From Vallitaleaceae bacterium (lineage in GTDB: Bacteria; Bacillota; Clostridia; Lachnospirales; Vallitaleaceae): a DNA stretch of 27,587 bases. The notes under the pieces were generated by a model. The model saw nothing but the letters and a program-made list of their open reading frames with translations, did not search any database and was not told where the DNA came from. Location: NCBI GenBank assembly GCA_027858555.1, contig JAQICP010000032.1, forward strand, positions 1 through 27,587. The letters run 5' to 3'. Each line of letters starts with the position of its first letter. The stretch's first letter is position 1. The position numbers and the translations under genes were made by a program. Positions 1 to 7,196 of this stretch are shown piece by piece.

Positions 1-128
1 AGATATGTTAGAATAAGAGCAATCAAATCTTATAAAATCACAACAGGATTCTTTTATTCTTTTAAATCCGATAGTAAAGTAACGCTACCTCATGGTGGTA
101 AAATACTTTATAATTTATATTTTTGTGG
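1..128. other. Upstream flank, no assignable gene
   Basis: I see no complete gene here. Frame 2 closes at a TAA at 14-16 and could be the last codons of an upstream gene, but five codons are not enough to name it. Frame 1 is open from base 1 to 150, but it runs across the promoter of the next gene and matches nothing I recognise. No terminator hairpin is visible between 17 and 128. Confidence 0.4.
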
Positions 129-134
129 TATAAT
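126..134 (+). promoter_or_regulatory. Extended -10 promoter for the sua5-ywlE operon
   Basis: TGGTATAAT at 126-134 is a perfect extended -10 (TGn plus TATAAT). No good TTGACA-like box lies 16-18 bases upstream, which is usual for extended -10 promoters. Transcription would begin near 141. That is downstream of the first possible ATG (140) and supports the later start at 167. Confidence 0.6.
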
Positions 135-166
135 GTTTAATGAGAAATAGCAATATGGAGTGTTCA

Positions 167-1720
167 ATGGTTACAGAGATAATAGAGATCAATCAGACTA
201 TATTTGACAGCGAAAAGCCAGAAAAAAGTTACATAGAAGACCTTAAAAAAGCAGCTCACATTCTTAAAGATGGCGGGTTAGTTGCGTTTCCAACAGAGAC
301 CGTATACGGCATTGGTGCTAATGCACTTGATGAAGTAGCTGTTTCAAAGATATATAAGGCTAAAGGTAGACCATCAGACAATCCTTTAATCATCCATATT
401 GGGACTTTGGAAGAACTTAATCTCTATGCTAAATATGTACCTGACTATGCAGAGCAATTAATTACAGCTTTTTGGCCAGGCCCGTTGACGCTAATATTTA
501 AAAAGCAACCAATTATCCCGAGTCTAATTACAGGTGGCCTAGAAACGGTTGCTATTCGTATGCCTAAAAATCCCATAGCTCTCAAGCTAATACAACTGGC
601 TGGTATTCCAATAGCCGCGCCAAGTGCGAATATATCAGGAAAACCAAGCCCAACAAGGGGCTATCACGTTATAGATGATTTGCTTGGCAAGGTTGATATG
701 ATTATCGATGGGGGCTCATCCGATATTGGACTTGAATCAACGGTTTTAGATGTAAGTCACACTATTCCAGTGATTCTAAGACCAGGCAGTATAACAAAAA
801 CCATGCTTGAAGCAGTTGTAGATAGAGTTGACATGGACCCACATCTTAGTATGCAAGATATGGTGCCAAAATCACCAGGTATGAAGTATAAGCATTATGC
901 ACCCAAAGGACATCTTATAGTTTATAGTGGTCCAGTTAATCAAGTAGCAGAAATGATTAATCAAGAAGTGCTTCACATGAAGAATAAAGGATACGAGGTA
1001 GGTGTTATTGCCACATCCGAACACCTTAAGGATTATAAATGCGACATCGTCCTAGATATTGGATCTGAGCATGAGCCTAAAGTGATAGCGGCTAATTTGT
1101 TTGAATTGCTTAGAACCATGGATGATTTAAATGTTGATTATATATACACAAGAGCGATATCTGATAAGGATATTGGCCATGCGACTATGAATCGATTACT
1201 AAAAGCAGCTGGCAATAATTTGATTGAGTTAGAAGGAGTCTTTATGAAAATAATATTCGTATGTACCGGTAATACCTGTAGAAGCCCGATGGCTGAAGGG
1301 TTTGCCAAGTATTATAATATTAAATATCACGGCAATCTTGAGATTACGTCACGAGGTTTAATGGCTAGAGATGGTTCAGGCCCTAGTATTAATGCAGTAA
1401 AAGCAATGAAGATGTATAACAATGATATATCTGACCATCAATCACAAAATCTGAAGCAATATGATATTGACCATGATACACTTATATTAGCAATGACTAA
1501 GTATCATGTGGATTTTATAAAACAGAATTTTTTGGTTGATAGTGAGCAAGTATATACCTTGAATGACTATATCGGTGAAACTGCCGATATCAACGATCCT
1601 TTTGGAATGGCACAAAGAGAGTATGATGCCTGTTCTGTTGTGATTGAGACTGCAGTGAAAAAAATCGTAAAAAAAATTATTAAACAACAGGAGGTTAATG
1701 ATGATAGCAATAGGATCTGA
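167..1720 (+). CDS. Fused L-threonylcarbamoyladenylate synthase (Sua5) and YwlE-type low-molecular-weight phosphatase
   Basis: Two normally separate enzymes are read in one frame. Residues ~1-355 are a full Sua5/YwlC protein: YrdC domain with KGRPSDNPL, SANISGKPSPT and the SPGMKYKHYAP linker before the Sua5 C-terminal domain. This family makes threonylcarbamoyl-AMP from Thr, bicarbonate and ATP for tRNA t6A37. Residues 360-517 are an LMW-PTP with CTGNTCRSP (nucleophile Cys366) and a distal DPFG acid loop. The Thr at the YwlE Thr11 position predicts phosphoarginine specificity. Start 167 is chosen over in-frame 140 and 155 because TGGAG at 156-160 is well spaced and the promoter would start RNA near 141. 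At 1231-1238 AGAAGGAG precedes an internal ATG at 1244, so the phosphatase may also be made alone. The 3' end overlaps rpiB by about 20 bases. Confidence 0.92.
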   Translation: MVTEIIEINQTIFDSEKPEKSYIEDLKKAAHILKDGGLVAFPTETVYGIGANALDEVAVSKIYKAKGRPSDNPLIIHIGTLEELNLYAKYVPDYAEQLITAFWPGPLTLIFKKQPIIPSLITGGLETVAIRMPKNPIALKLIQLAGIPIAAPSANISGKPSPTRGYHVIDDLLGKVDMIIDGGSSDIGLESTVLDVSHTIPVILRPGSITKTMLEAVVDRVDMDPHLSMQDMVPKSPGMKYKHYAPKGHLIVYSGPVNQVAEMINQEVLHMKNKGYEVGVIATSEHLKDYKCDIVLDIGSEHEPKVIAANLFELLRTMDDLNVDYIYTRAISDKDIGHATMNRLLKAAGNNLIELEGVFMKIIFVCTGNTCRSPMAEGFAKYYNIKYHGNLEITSRGLMARDGSGPSINAVKAMKMYNNDISDHQSQNLKQYDIDHDTLILAMTKYHVDFIKQNFLVDSEQVYTLNDYIGETADINDPFGMAQREYDACSVVIETAVKKIVKKIIKQQEVNDDSNRI

Positions 1721-2135
1721 TCATGGTGGTTTCGAATTAAAAGAGACAATCATCGCGTATCTTAAGGAAAGACAGATTGCTTATAAGGACTATGGCACCT
1801 ATTCTTTAGAATCTGTAGATTATCCGGATTATGCAAAAGAAGTAGGCAAGGCCATCCAAAAAGGTGAATGTGATAAAGGCATATTGATATGCAGTACAGG
1901 TATTGGTATATCAATTACTGCCAACAAGATGAAAGGTATTCGAGCTGCACTTTGTCATGATTGCTTTAGCGCACAAGCTACAAGAGACCATAATAATGCC
2001 AATGTGTTAGCTATGGGTGCCCTGGTTATAGGCAAAGGTTTGGCACTCAAGATAGTTGAAACATTTATAGATACACCTTTTTCAAATGAAGATAGGCACG
2101 TTAGACGTGTTAATAAAATAGAAGAGGAGGCTTAA
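1698..2135 (+). CDS. rpiB: Ribose-5-phosphate isomerase B
   Basis: RpiB/LacAB-family isomerase that interconverts ribulose 5-phosphate and ribose 5-phosphate in the cytosolic non-oxidative pentose phosphate pathway. The 145-residue length is typical. The N-terminus has GSDHGGFELK, the active-site Cys lies in ICSTGIGISI (Cys65), and HDCFSAQATRDHNNANV is followed by the family's helical C-terminus. Two adjacent ATGs (1698 and 1701) are both served by CAGGAGGT at 1687-1694, so either may be used. The gene starts inside the upstream fusion gene and ends one base before upp, implying translational coupling across the three genes. It also feeds PRPP synthesis, which suits its neighbour upp. Confidence 0.95.
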   Translation: MMIAIGSDHGGFELKETIIAYLKERQIAYKDYGTYSLESVDYPDYAKEVGKAIQKGECDKGILICSTGIGISITANKMKGIRAALCHDCFSAQATRDHNNANVLAMGALVIGKGLALKIVETFIDTPFSNEDRHVRRVNKIEEEA

Positions 2136-2136
2136 C

Positions 2137-2766
2137 ATGGGAAAAGTACATGTAATGGATCACCCATTAATTCAGCACAAAGTAGGTATATTAAGAACAG
2201 AGGATACAGGTTCAAAGGAGTTTAGAGAATTGGTATCAGAACTCGCAATGCTCATGTGTTATGAAGCCACAAGAAACCTTAAATTAGAAGATGTGGAAGT
2301 ACAAACACCCATCTGCAAAACGACAGTAAAGAAAATGTCAGGTAAAACTTTGGGTATTGTTCCAATCCTACGTGCCGGTCTTGGCATGGTAGACGGTATG
2401 TTAAACCTAGTGCCTACCGCAAAAGTGGGACATGTTGGTTTATACAGAGATCCTGAAAGCTTAAATCCTGTTGAGTATTATTGCAAATTACCTGTAGATG
2501 CAGCGGAAAGAGAATTGTTTGTATTAGATCCTATGCTAGCAACTGGTGGTTCTGCATCTGCAGCAATCCAATTCATTAAAGATAAAGGCTGTCATAAGAT
2601 TCACTTCATGTGCCTTATCGCAGCACCAGAAGGCGTAAAAAGAGTACAAAAAGAACATCCGGATGTAGATATCTACATAGCAGCATTAGATGAAAAATTG
2701 AATGATCATGGGTACATCGTCCCAGGACTTGGTGACGCTGGAGACAGATTGTTTGGAACAAAATAG
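2137..2766 (+). CDS. upp: Uracil phosphoribosyltransferase
   Basis: Pyrimidine salvage enzyme that makes UMP from uracil and PRPP in the cytosol. The 209-residue length equals the bacterial norm. The sequence has VPILRAGLGM, the PRPP-binding loop LDPMLATGGSA and the C-terminal uracil-binding segment ending GLGDAGDRLFGTK, so it looks intact. The start is fixed by GAGGAGGC immediately upstream, and it begins one base after the rpiB stop. upp beside rpiB and upstream of the atp operon is a familiar Firmicutes arrangement. Confidence 0.97.
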   Translation: MGKVHVMDHPLIQHKVGILRTEDTGSKEFRELVSELAMLMCYEATRNLKLEDVEVQTPICKTTVKKMSGKTLGIVPILRAGLGMVDGMLNLVPTAKVGHVGLYRDPESLNPVEYYCKLPVDAAERELFVLDPMLATGGSASAAIQFIKDKGCHKIHFMCLIAAPEGVKRVQKEHPDVDIYIAALDEKLNDHGYIVPGLGDAGDRLFGTK

Positions 2767-2795
2767 AGGTAGCATATGGTTATAGGAGAGTGCAA

Positions 2796-4103
2796 ATGGA
2801 GCTATTTAAAAATTTAGATATAAATGAATTCCTTTTTTTAGCATTGGCTTTTCTAATTGCATTTGTCATTAGTTTAGTGGCAACACCATTTAGCAAAAAG
2901 TTAGCCATTAAGGTAGGCGCAGTTGATGTGCCTAAAGCACGTAGTTCTCATACAAAAGTTATGCCACTAGCTGGTGGGACAGCTATAGTCGCTGGTTTTG
3001 TGATAAGTATTTCCATTGTTGGTACTATACAAAATTCAATCAGCATCGGTTATTATGTTTCGCTCATTGGTGCGGGGTTACTGATCACGTTAGTAGGATT
3101 TTTAGATGATATATATGACCTACGAGCAAGTATCAAATTGTTCTTTCAGATATTAGCGGCACTTATAGTTGTCATGTCTGGTATCACCATTGATGTGCTT
3201 ACTTGGCCATTTATTATGGGTGGTGTCATTCAACTTGGTCCATCTATCAATAAGATTGCCACTGTCATATGGATTGTTGGTATAACCAATGCCGTTAATT
3301 TCATGGATGGCCTTGACGGTCTGGCAACAGGCATTTCAACCATTGCTTCAATATGTCTAATGCTGATTGCCACTATATATGGAGATCCATTATCCATACT
3401 TCTAACAGCAGCGCTAGCAGGAGCTTGCCTTGGATTTTTACCTCATAACTTTAGTCCGGCAAGTATATTTATGGGTGATACTGGATCTACATTTTTAGGC
3501 TTCACATTAGCGGTTATTTCTGTTGAAGGCTTAATCAAGAGTTATACGGCGATTACTTTAGTAGTACCAATTATCATATTAGGATTACCAATATTTGACA
3601 CTTCATTTGCCATTATAAGAAGGATTGCAACAGGCCAATCACCTATGAAAGCAGATAGGGGTCATTTACATCATAGACTTGTGGATAAAGGATACTCCCA
3701 TAAACGAGCTGTCATATTTTTATATGTTATTGCCAGTGGGCTTGGGAATGCAGGCATATTACTTTCTATGAATGATTTATTGCTTGCGGGTGTTATAATC
3801 GGGCTCATCCTTGTTTTTTGGATTGTTGACATGACATTGACTACTAAGCGAAAGAAAGCGCTTGAAAAGAAGGTATCAGATGGACTAAACGCCACCGAAA
3901 TAGATATTGCACTTAATGAAATCTTTGATGAATCTGCGGGTAATTCTGCTGATAATGCTGCGGGTAATGCTGCGGGTAATGCTGCGGGTAATTCTCCGAG
4001 TGATTCTGTGGGCAATCCCATGGGTAATCCTTCGAATGATTCACGGGAAGCAGATATTATTGATTTTAAGGAACTTGTCAAAGATAAGGTCTTTAAAAAA
4101 TAG
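2796..4103 (+). CDS. Undecaprenyl-phosphate glycosyl-1-phosphate transferase (WecA/TagO/MraY family)
   Basis: Polytopic membrane enzyme that transfers a sugar-1-phosphate, most likely GlcNAc-1-P, from UDP-sugar to undecaprenyl phosphate. This is the first step in making wall teichoic acid or other secondary wall polymers. About ten hydrophobic segments span residues ~8-340. Family motifs are visible: VPKARSSHTK near the N-terminus, GFLDDIYDLRA, NFMDGLDGLATG, MGDTGST, and the cytosolic HLHHRLVDKG loop. ATG 2796 is preferred over GTG 2790 because ATAGGAG at 2782-2788 is correctly spaced only for the ATG. The last ~70 residues are a hydrophilic tail with nine tetrapeptide repeats (see repeat entry), unusual for the family. 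The next gene, mnaA, uses UDP-GlcNAc in the same pathway, which supports the role. Confidence 0.9.
   Translation: MELFKNLDINEFLFLALAFLIAFVISLVATPFSKKLAIKVGAVDVPKARSSHTKVMPLAGGTAIVAGFVISISIVGTIQNSISIGYYVSLIGAGLLITLVGFLDDIYDLRASIKLFFQILAALIVVMSGITIDVLTWPFIMGGVIQLGPSINKIATVIWIVGITNAVNFMDGLDGLATGISTIASICLMLIATIYGDPLSILLTAALAGACLGFLPHNFSPASIFMGDTGSTFLGFTLAVISVEGLIKSYTAITLVVPIIILGLPIFDTSFAIIRRIATGQSPMKADRGHLHHRLVDKGYSHKRAVIFLYVIASGLGNAGILLSMNDLLLAGVIIGLILVFWIVDMTLTTKRKKALEKKVSDGLNATEIDIALNEIFDESAGNSADNAAGNAAGNAAGNSPSDSVGNPMGNPSNDSREADIIDFKELVKDKVFKK
3933..4040 (+). repeat. Nine 12-bp tandem repeats inside the glycosyltransferase gene
   Basis: Nine consecutive 12-bp units encode SAGN, SADN, AAGN, AAGN, AAGN, SPSD, SVGN, PMGN and PSND. 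Units three to five (3957-3992) are identical copies of GCTGCGGGTAAT; the flanking units are diverged. Because the unit is a multiple of three, gain or loss of copies would not shift the frame. Confidence 0.95.
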
Positions 4104-4150
4104 TCGTTAATATTAGTAATGCGTTAGTATAGTTCGTTTTTTTAAAAGAT

Positions 4151-4190
4151 AAGGAAAGTTCTAATCAACCATTGAACTTTCTTTTTTTTA
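4151..4190 (+). terminator. Intrinsic terminator after the sua5-wecA operon
   Basis: GAAAGTTC (4154-4161) pairs with GAACTTTC (4174-4181), with a 12-base loop and eight T residues at 4182-4189. A G·U pair and two A-T pairs with the T-run extend the stem. The GGAAAGT/ACTTTC stem resembles hairpin 1 of the leader elements at 12678-13060. Confidence 0.85.
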
Positions 4191-4353
4191 CAAGTATCCC
4201 CTATGTTTAGAAGTCTATTTGTGGTATGCTTTGTGATAAGAGCGTAGATTACTAAGGGGCTATAAGTATAGAATAATTCACTTAGGTTTTAGTAGGGATA
4301 ATAGCACTGAAATACATAAATTATATTGAAGGATGAATTGTAAGGAGACGTGT
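4191..4353 (+). promoter_or_regulatory. mnaA upstream region with weak extended -10
   Basis: TGGTATGCT at 4222-4230 is a passable extended -10, but I see no convincing -35. If used, it leaves an untranslated leader of about 115 bases in which I recognise no known riboswitch. AAGGAG at 4342-4347 is the ribosome site for ATG 4354. Confidence 0.3.
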
Positions 4354-5481
4354 ATGAGCATAAAAGTGTTAAGTATATTTGGGACCAGACCCGAAGCAAT
4401 CAAGATGGGACCGGTAGTAAAAGCAATAGAAAAAGCAGAAGATATGGAAAGTATCGTATGTGTTACTTCTCAACATAGAGAGATGTTAGATCAGGTGTTG
4501 CGCGTATTTGATATAACACCTGATTATGATTTAGATATCATGCAAAAACAACAGACATTAACTGATATAGCAACCTGAGCACTTAAAGGCATTGAAGGTG
4601 TTATTTTAGAAGTGAAACCAGATATTGTGTTAGTTCATGGGGACACCTCCACTACTTTTTGCGGTGCACTTGCAGCCTATTATCAGCAAGTAACTGTTGG
4701 CCATGTGGAAGCGGGACTTCGTACTTTTAACAAGTATGAACCTTTTCCAGAAGAAATGAATCGGAAACTTACAGGTAGTTTAACAGACCTTCATTTTGCA
4801 CCAACCGAGACGGCGAAACAACATTTATTAGCCGAAGGCATTTTAGACGGGGCAATCTATGTCACAGGTAATACGGTCATCGATGCTCTCAGTACTTCCA
4901 TACATGATAATTATGTATTCACAGTTGAAGCGCTCAATCACATTGACTATACACATAAAAAAGTGATTGCAATGACAGCCCATAGACGTGAAAATCTTGG
5001 TAAGCCTCTAGAAAACATTTGCAAGGCTGTACTTAATATAGTAGAAAACCACACAGATGTAGAAGTGGTATATGCTGTTCATTTGAATCCATTAGTACAA
5101 GATATCGCAGGTAGCATTCTTGGTAATCACCCACGGGTTCATTTATTAGAGCCACTTGATTTAGAAGATATGCATAACTTACTTAATAGGTCCTACCTAG
5201 TACTTACTGACTCTGGCGGCTTGCAAGAAGAAGTGCCATCAATGGGTAAACCGGTATTAGTGCTTAGGAATGTAACAGAAAGACCTGAAGGCGTTGAGGC
5301 CGGAACACTCAAACTTGCCGGCACAGATCAGACGACGATATTTGACATGGCCAGTGAGTTGTTAACGGATGAGGAAGTCTACAACAAAATGTCAGGTGCT
5401 GTGAATCCTTATGGGGATGGCCATGCATCTGAAAGAATCGTAAAGACAATACGTGGGCATTTTGCTGAATTAGCAAAATAG
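4354..5481 (+). pseudogene. mnaA: UDP-N-acetylglucosamine 2-epimerase interrupted by one in-frame TGA
   Basis: Non-hydrolysing UDP-GlcNAc 2-epimerase (MnaA/WecB), which makes UDP-ManNAc for teichoic acid linkage units or other wall polymers. The frame is continuous over 375 codons except TGA at 4576-4578. It falls between LTDIAT and ALKGIEGV, where relatives read straight through. Everything else looks functional: FGTRPEAIKM at the N-terminus and LVHGDTSTTF, GHVEAGLRT, PFPEEMNR, TAHRRENLG, DSGGLQEE and RPEGVEAGT downstream, including the Asp, two Glu and His of the active site. Start 4354 has AAGGAG six bases upstream. The downstream part could begin at GTG 4612, but no ribosome site precedes it. 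The lesion may be a recent nonsense mutation, a sequencing error or a readthrough site. Confidence 0.85.
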
Positions 5482-5483
5482 AA

Positions 5484-5511
5484 TAGACAAAAGACTCGTT
5501 AATGGTATAAT
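5484..5511 (+). promoter_or_regulatory. ATP synthase operon promoter
   Basis: TAGACA (5484-5489), a 16-base spacer and TATAAT (5506-5511), with TGG making an extended -10. This is the best sigma-A-type promoter near the operon. It begins three bases after the mnaA stop and sits 30 bases before the first atp gene. Confidence 0.7.
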
Positions 5512-5540
5512 AATAATAAGCGTTTTTGGGAGTTGTAGAT

Positions 5541-5774
5541 ATGAAGAAGAGTCATGAAACATTGAAAGCCTTGGGCTTATTAAACCAAATTGCGATTACA
5601 ATGATGGTACCTATCATTGGTTGTGTGTTCTTTGGTATATTCCTGGATAAGAAACTAGGAACAACACCATGGTTGCTCATAATTTTTATGTTTATTGGTA
5701 TAGGTGTAGCCTTCAGAAATCTTTTCGTGATCACAAAATCGTTCGCTAAAACCGACAAAAAGAAGAGGCCATAA
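5541..5774 (+). CDS. atpZ: AtpZ-type small ATP synthase accessory protein
   Basis: A 77-residue protein with two transmembrane helices (residues ~15-35 and ~43-64) joined by a short DKKLGTTP turn and followed by a basic tail. This matches the AtpZ/AtpQ family usually encoded at the head of atp operons. In alkaliphilic Bacillus, AtpZ is reported to work with AtpI in divalent-cation transport or ATP synthase assembly; the role here is inferred from position. ATG 5541 is chosen because TGGGAG at 5527-5532 is well placed for it. The upstream in-frame TTG at 5526 overlaps that ribosome site. It is followed one base later by atpI. Confidence 0.8.
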   Translation: MKKSHETLKALGLLNQIAITMMVPIIGCVFFGIFLDKKLGTTPWLLIIFMFIGIGVAFRNLFVITKSFAKTDKKKRP

Positions 5775-5775
5775 T

Positions 5776-6165
5776 ATGAGCGAAGATAAAAAAACACTTA
5801 GGCAACTCATGTTGGGGATACTGATTTTTGTATGCCCTGTTTTGATTTTTGGAACAATAATTGTCAGCCATAAACTAAGTTTTATAATTGGTACATTGCT
5901 TGGTGCAGGGGTATCACTTGGTCTCTTGATTCATATGAAGTATACAATTGGTCAATCATTAAACAGACCTGAAAAAGAAGCACAGAAATACATGGTTGTG
6001 AATTATTTTGTAAGGTACATTATTACAATTAGTTTTATGGTTTTAGCGGTCTTAATAGATCAGATACATATAGTCGGTGCCATTCTTGGTCTTCTGTCAA
6101 CAAAGGCATCTGCGTATATCTATCCCTATTTAGACCGTAAAAATATAAGCAACAAAGAAGTTTAA
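5776..6165 (+). CDS. atpI: ATP synthase subunit I
   Basis: A 129-residue membrane protein with four predicted helices, as in AtpI/UncI. Subunit I of Na+-ATPases such as that of Ilyobacter/Propionigenium is known to help assemble the c-ring and is not part of the catalytic complex. The sequence has the usual polar N-terminus, a YTIGQSLNRPEKEAQ cytosolic loop and a short charged tail. It starts one base after atpZ, with AGAAGAGG as ribosome site, and is followed by atpB after 15 bases containing AAAGGAG. Sequence conservation in this family is low, so the call rests on topology, length and position. Confidence 0.85.
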   Translation: MSEDKKTLRQLMLGILIFVCPVLIFGTIIVSHKLSFIIGTLLGAGVSLGLLIHMKYTIGQSLNRPEKEAQKYMVVNYFVRYIITISFMVLAVLIDQIHIVGAILGLLSTKASAYIYPYLDRKNISNKEV

Positions 6166-6180
6166 GAAAGGAGACAAGCT

Positions 6181-6861
6181 ATGGATTTTACCGATAAGGC
6201 TTTAGCTAAGATTTCTATTGGTGGATATGATTTACTTATAACCCAATCATTGCTCAGTATGTGGATTGTTATTTTAATCCTAATTACAATAGCAATTGTT
6301 GTTAAAGTTAAATCAAAGAAATTTACCGAAGTGCCTACTGGTTTTCAAAACCTTATTGAAATGATAGTTGAAGCATTTGAAAGTTTTACGCTTAGCATTA
6401 TGGGAGAACGTGGTAAAAAGTTTAGTGCATATTTTGGCGGTTTATTCTTTTTCATCATCTTTTCTAACCTTTCAGGTCTTTTTGGACTTCGTCCACCTAC
6501 AGCCAATTATGCAGTCCCGTTGGCACTTGGATTAATGACATTTATTTTGGTTCATGTGAATGGTGTACGAGCTAAAGGCGGATTGAAATATCTTAAAAGT
6601 TTAACAGAACCAATTGTGTTGTTAACACCACTGAATATCGTCGGTGAATTAGCTAATCCAGTTTCATTAAGTTTTCGTTTATTTGGTAATATAATAGGCG
6701 GAACCATATTAATGGGTCTGTTTTATGAATTACTACCTATTTTTGTAAAAATAGGTTTCCCGGCATTTTTCCATTTCTATTTTGATGTATTTGATGGCGT
6801 GTTACAAGCGTTTGTCTTTACAATGTTAAGCATGGTATTTGTTTCAGGTGCCATGGAATAA
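6181..6861 (+). CDS. atpB: F0 subunit a
   Basis: Subunit a of the F0 sector, the stator channel that feeds ions to the c-ring. The 226-residue length is normal for Firmicutes. Multiple membrane helices are present. The conserved segment GELANPVSLSFRLFGN contains the essential arginine, here Arg166, facing the c-subunit glutamate, and the last helix lies in DVFDGVLQAFVFTMLSMVFV. AAAGGAG precedes the ATG. It is co-transcribed with atpI upstream and atpE 29 bases downstream. Confidence 0.96.
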   Translation: MDFTDKALAKISIGGYDLLITQSLLSMWIVILILITIAIVVKVKSKKFTEVPTGFQNLIEMIVEAFESFTLSIMGERGKKFSAYFGGLFFFIIFSNLSGLFGLRPPTANYAVPLALGLMTFILVHVNGVRAKGGLKYLKSLTEPIVLLTPLNIVGELANPVSLSFRLFGNIIGGTILMGLFYELLPIFVKIGFPAFFHFYFDVFDGVLQAFVFTMLSMVFVSGAME

Positions 6862-6890
6862 TAATTATCTAATCTAAGGAGGAAATGTAT

Positions 6891-7148
6891 ATGAATCAAG
6901 TTACAGGTGAACAATTTATTTTAGGATGCTCAGCAATAGGAGCAGGACTCGCAATGATCGCAGGTATCGGACCTGGTATTGGACAGGGATTTGCAGCTGG
7001 TAAAGGTGCTGAGGCTGTTGGAAGACAACCAGGCGCACGTTCAGAAATTATTAGTACAATGTTACTCGGTGCTGCAGTAGCAGAAACAACAGGTATTTAT
7101 GGATTCGTAATTGCACTTATTTTATTATTTGCTAAACCTTTAACATAA
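6891..7148 (+). CDS. atpE: F0 subunit c with sodium-binding signature
   Basis: Two-helix proteolipid of 85 residues that forms the rotary c-ring. ATG 6891 is preferred to ATG 6885, because GGAGG at 6878-6882 is eight bases from the former and only two from the latter. With that start the numbering matches Ilyobacter tartaricus c. Gln32 (GPGIGQG), Val63, Glu65, Thr66, Thr67 and Tyr70 (VAETTGIY) fill the sodium-ligand positions, with Thr replacing Ser66, a known conservative variant. A Na+-coupled ATP synthase is therefore predicted. The loop has RQPGARSE, close to the family RQPEA. Confidence 0.96.
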   Translation: MNQVTGEQFILGCSAIGAGLAMIAGIGPGIGQGFAAGKGAEAVGRQPGARSEIISTMLLGAAVAETTGIYGFVIALILLFAKPLT

Positions 7149-7196
7149 TAGTGGATAATGTACAAGTATTAGACTTGTTGGAAAGGAGGCAATCCA

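Noticed and set aside
1..150. Open frame from the window edge to a TAG at 148-150
   Set aside because: It contains the extended -10 promoter of the next operon and has no recognisable protein character. An upstream gene tail cannot be confirmed.
3671..4081. 136-codon minus-strand ORF opposite the glycosyltransferase gene
   Set aside because: Antisense reading of a real gene. Its Leu/Pro/Ala repeats simply mirror the 12-bp repeats on the other strand, and there is no ribosome site.
4576..4578. TGA as a selenocysteine or tryptophan codon
   Set aside because: No convincing SECIS-like hairpin with an apical GGU follows. The position is not a redox Cys/Sec site in this family, and Trp is not expected there. 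Other genes here end with TGA (for example 22411-22413), against TGA meaning Trp throughout.
4612..5481. Independent shorter epimerase gene starting at GTG 4612
   Set aside because: It would lack the N-terminal FGTRPEAIK nucleotide-binding part and has no ribosome site. The better reading is the 3' part of one interrupted gene.
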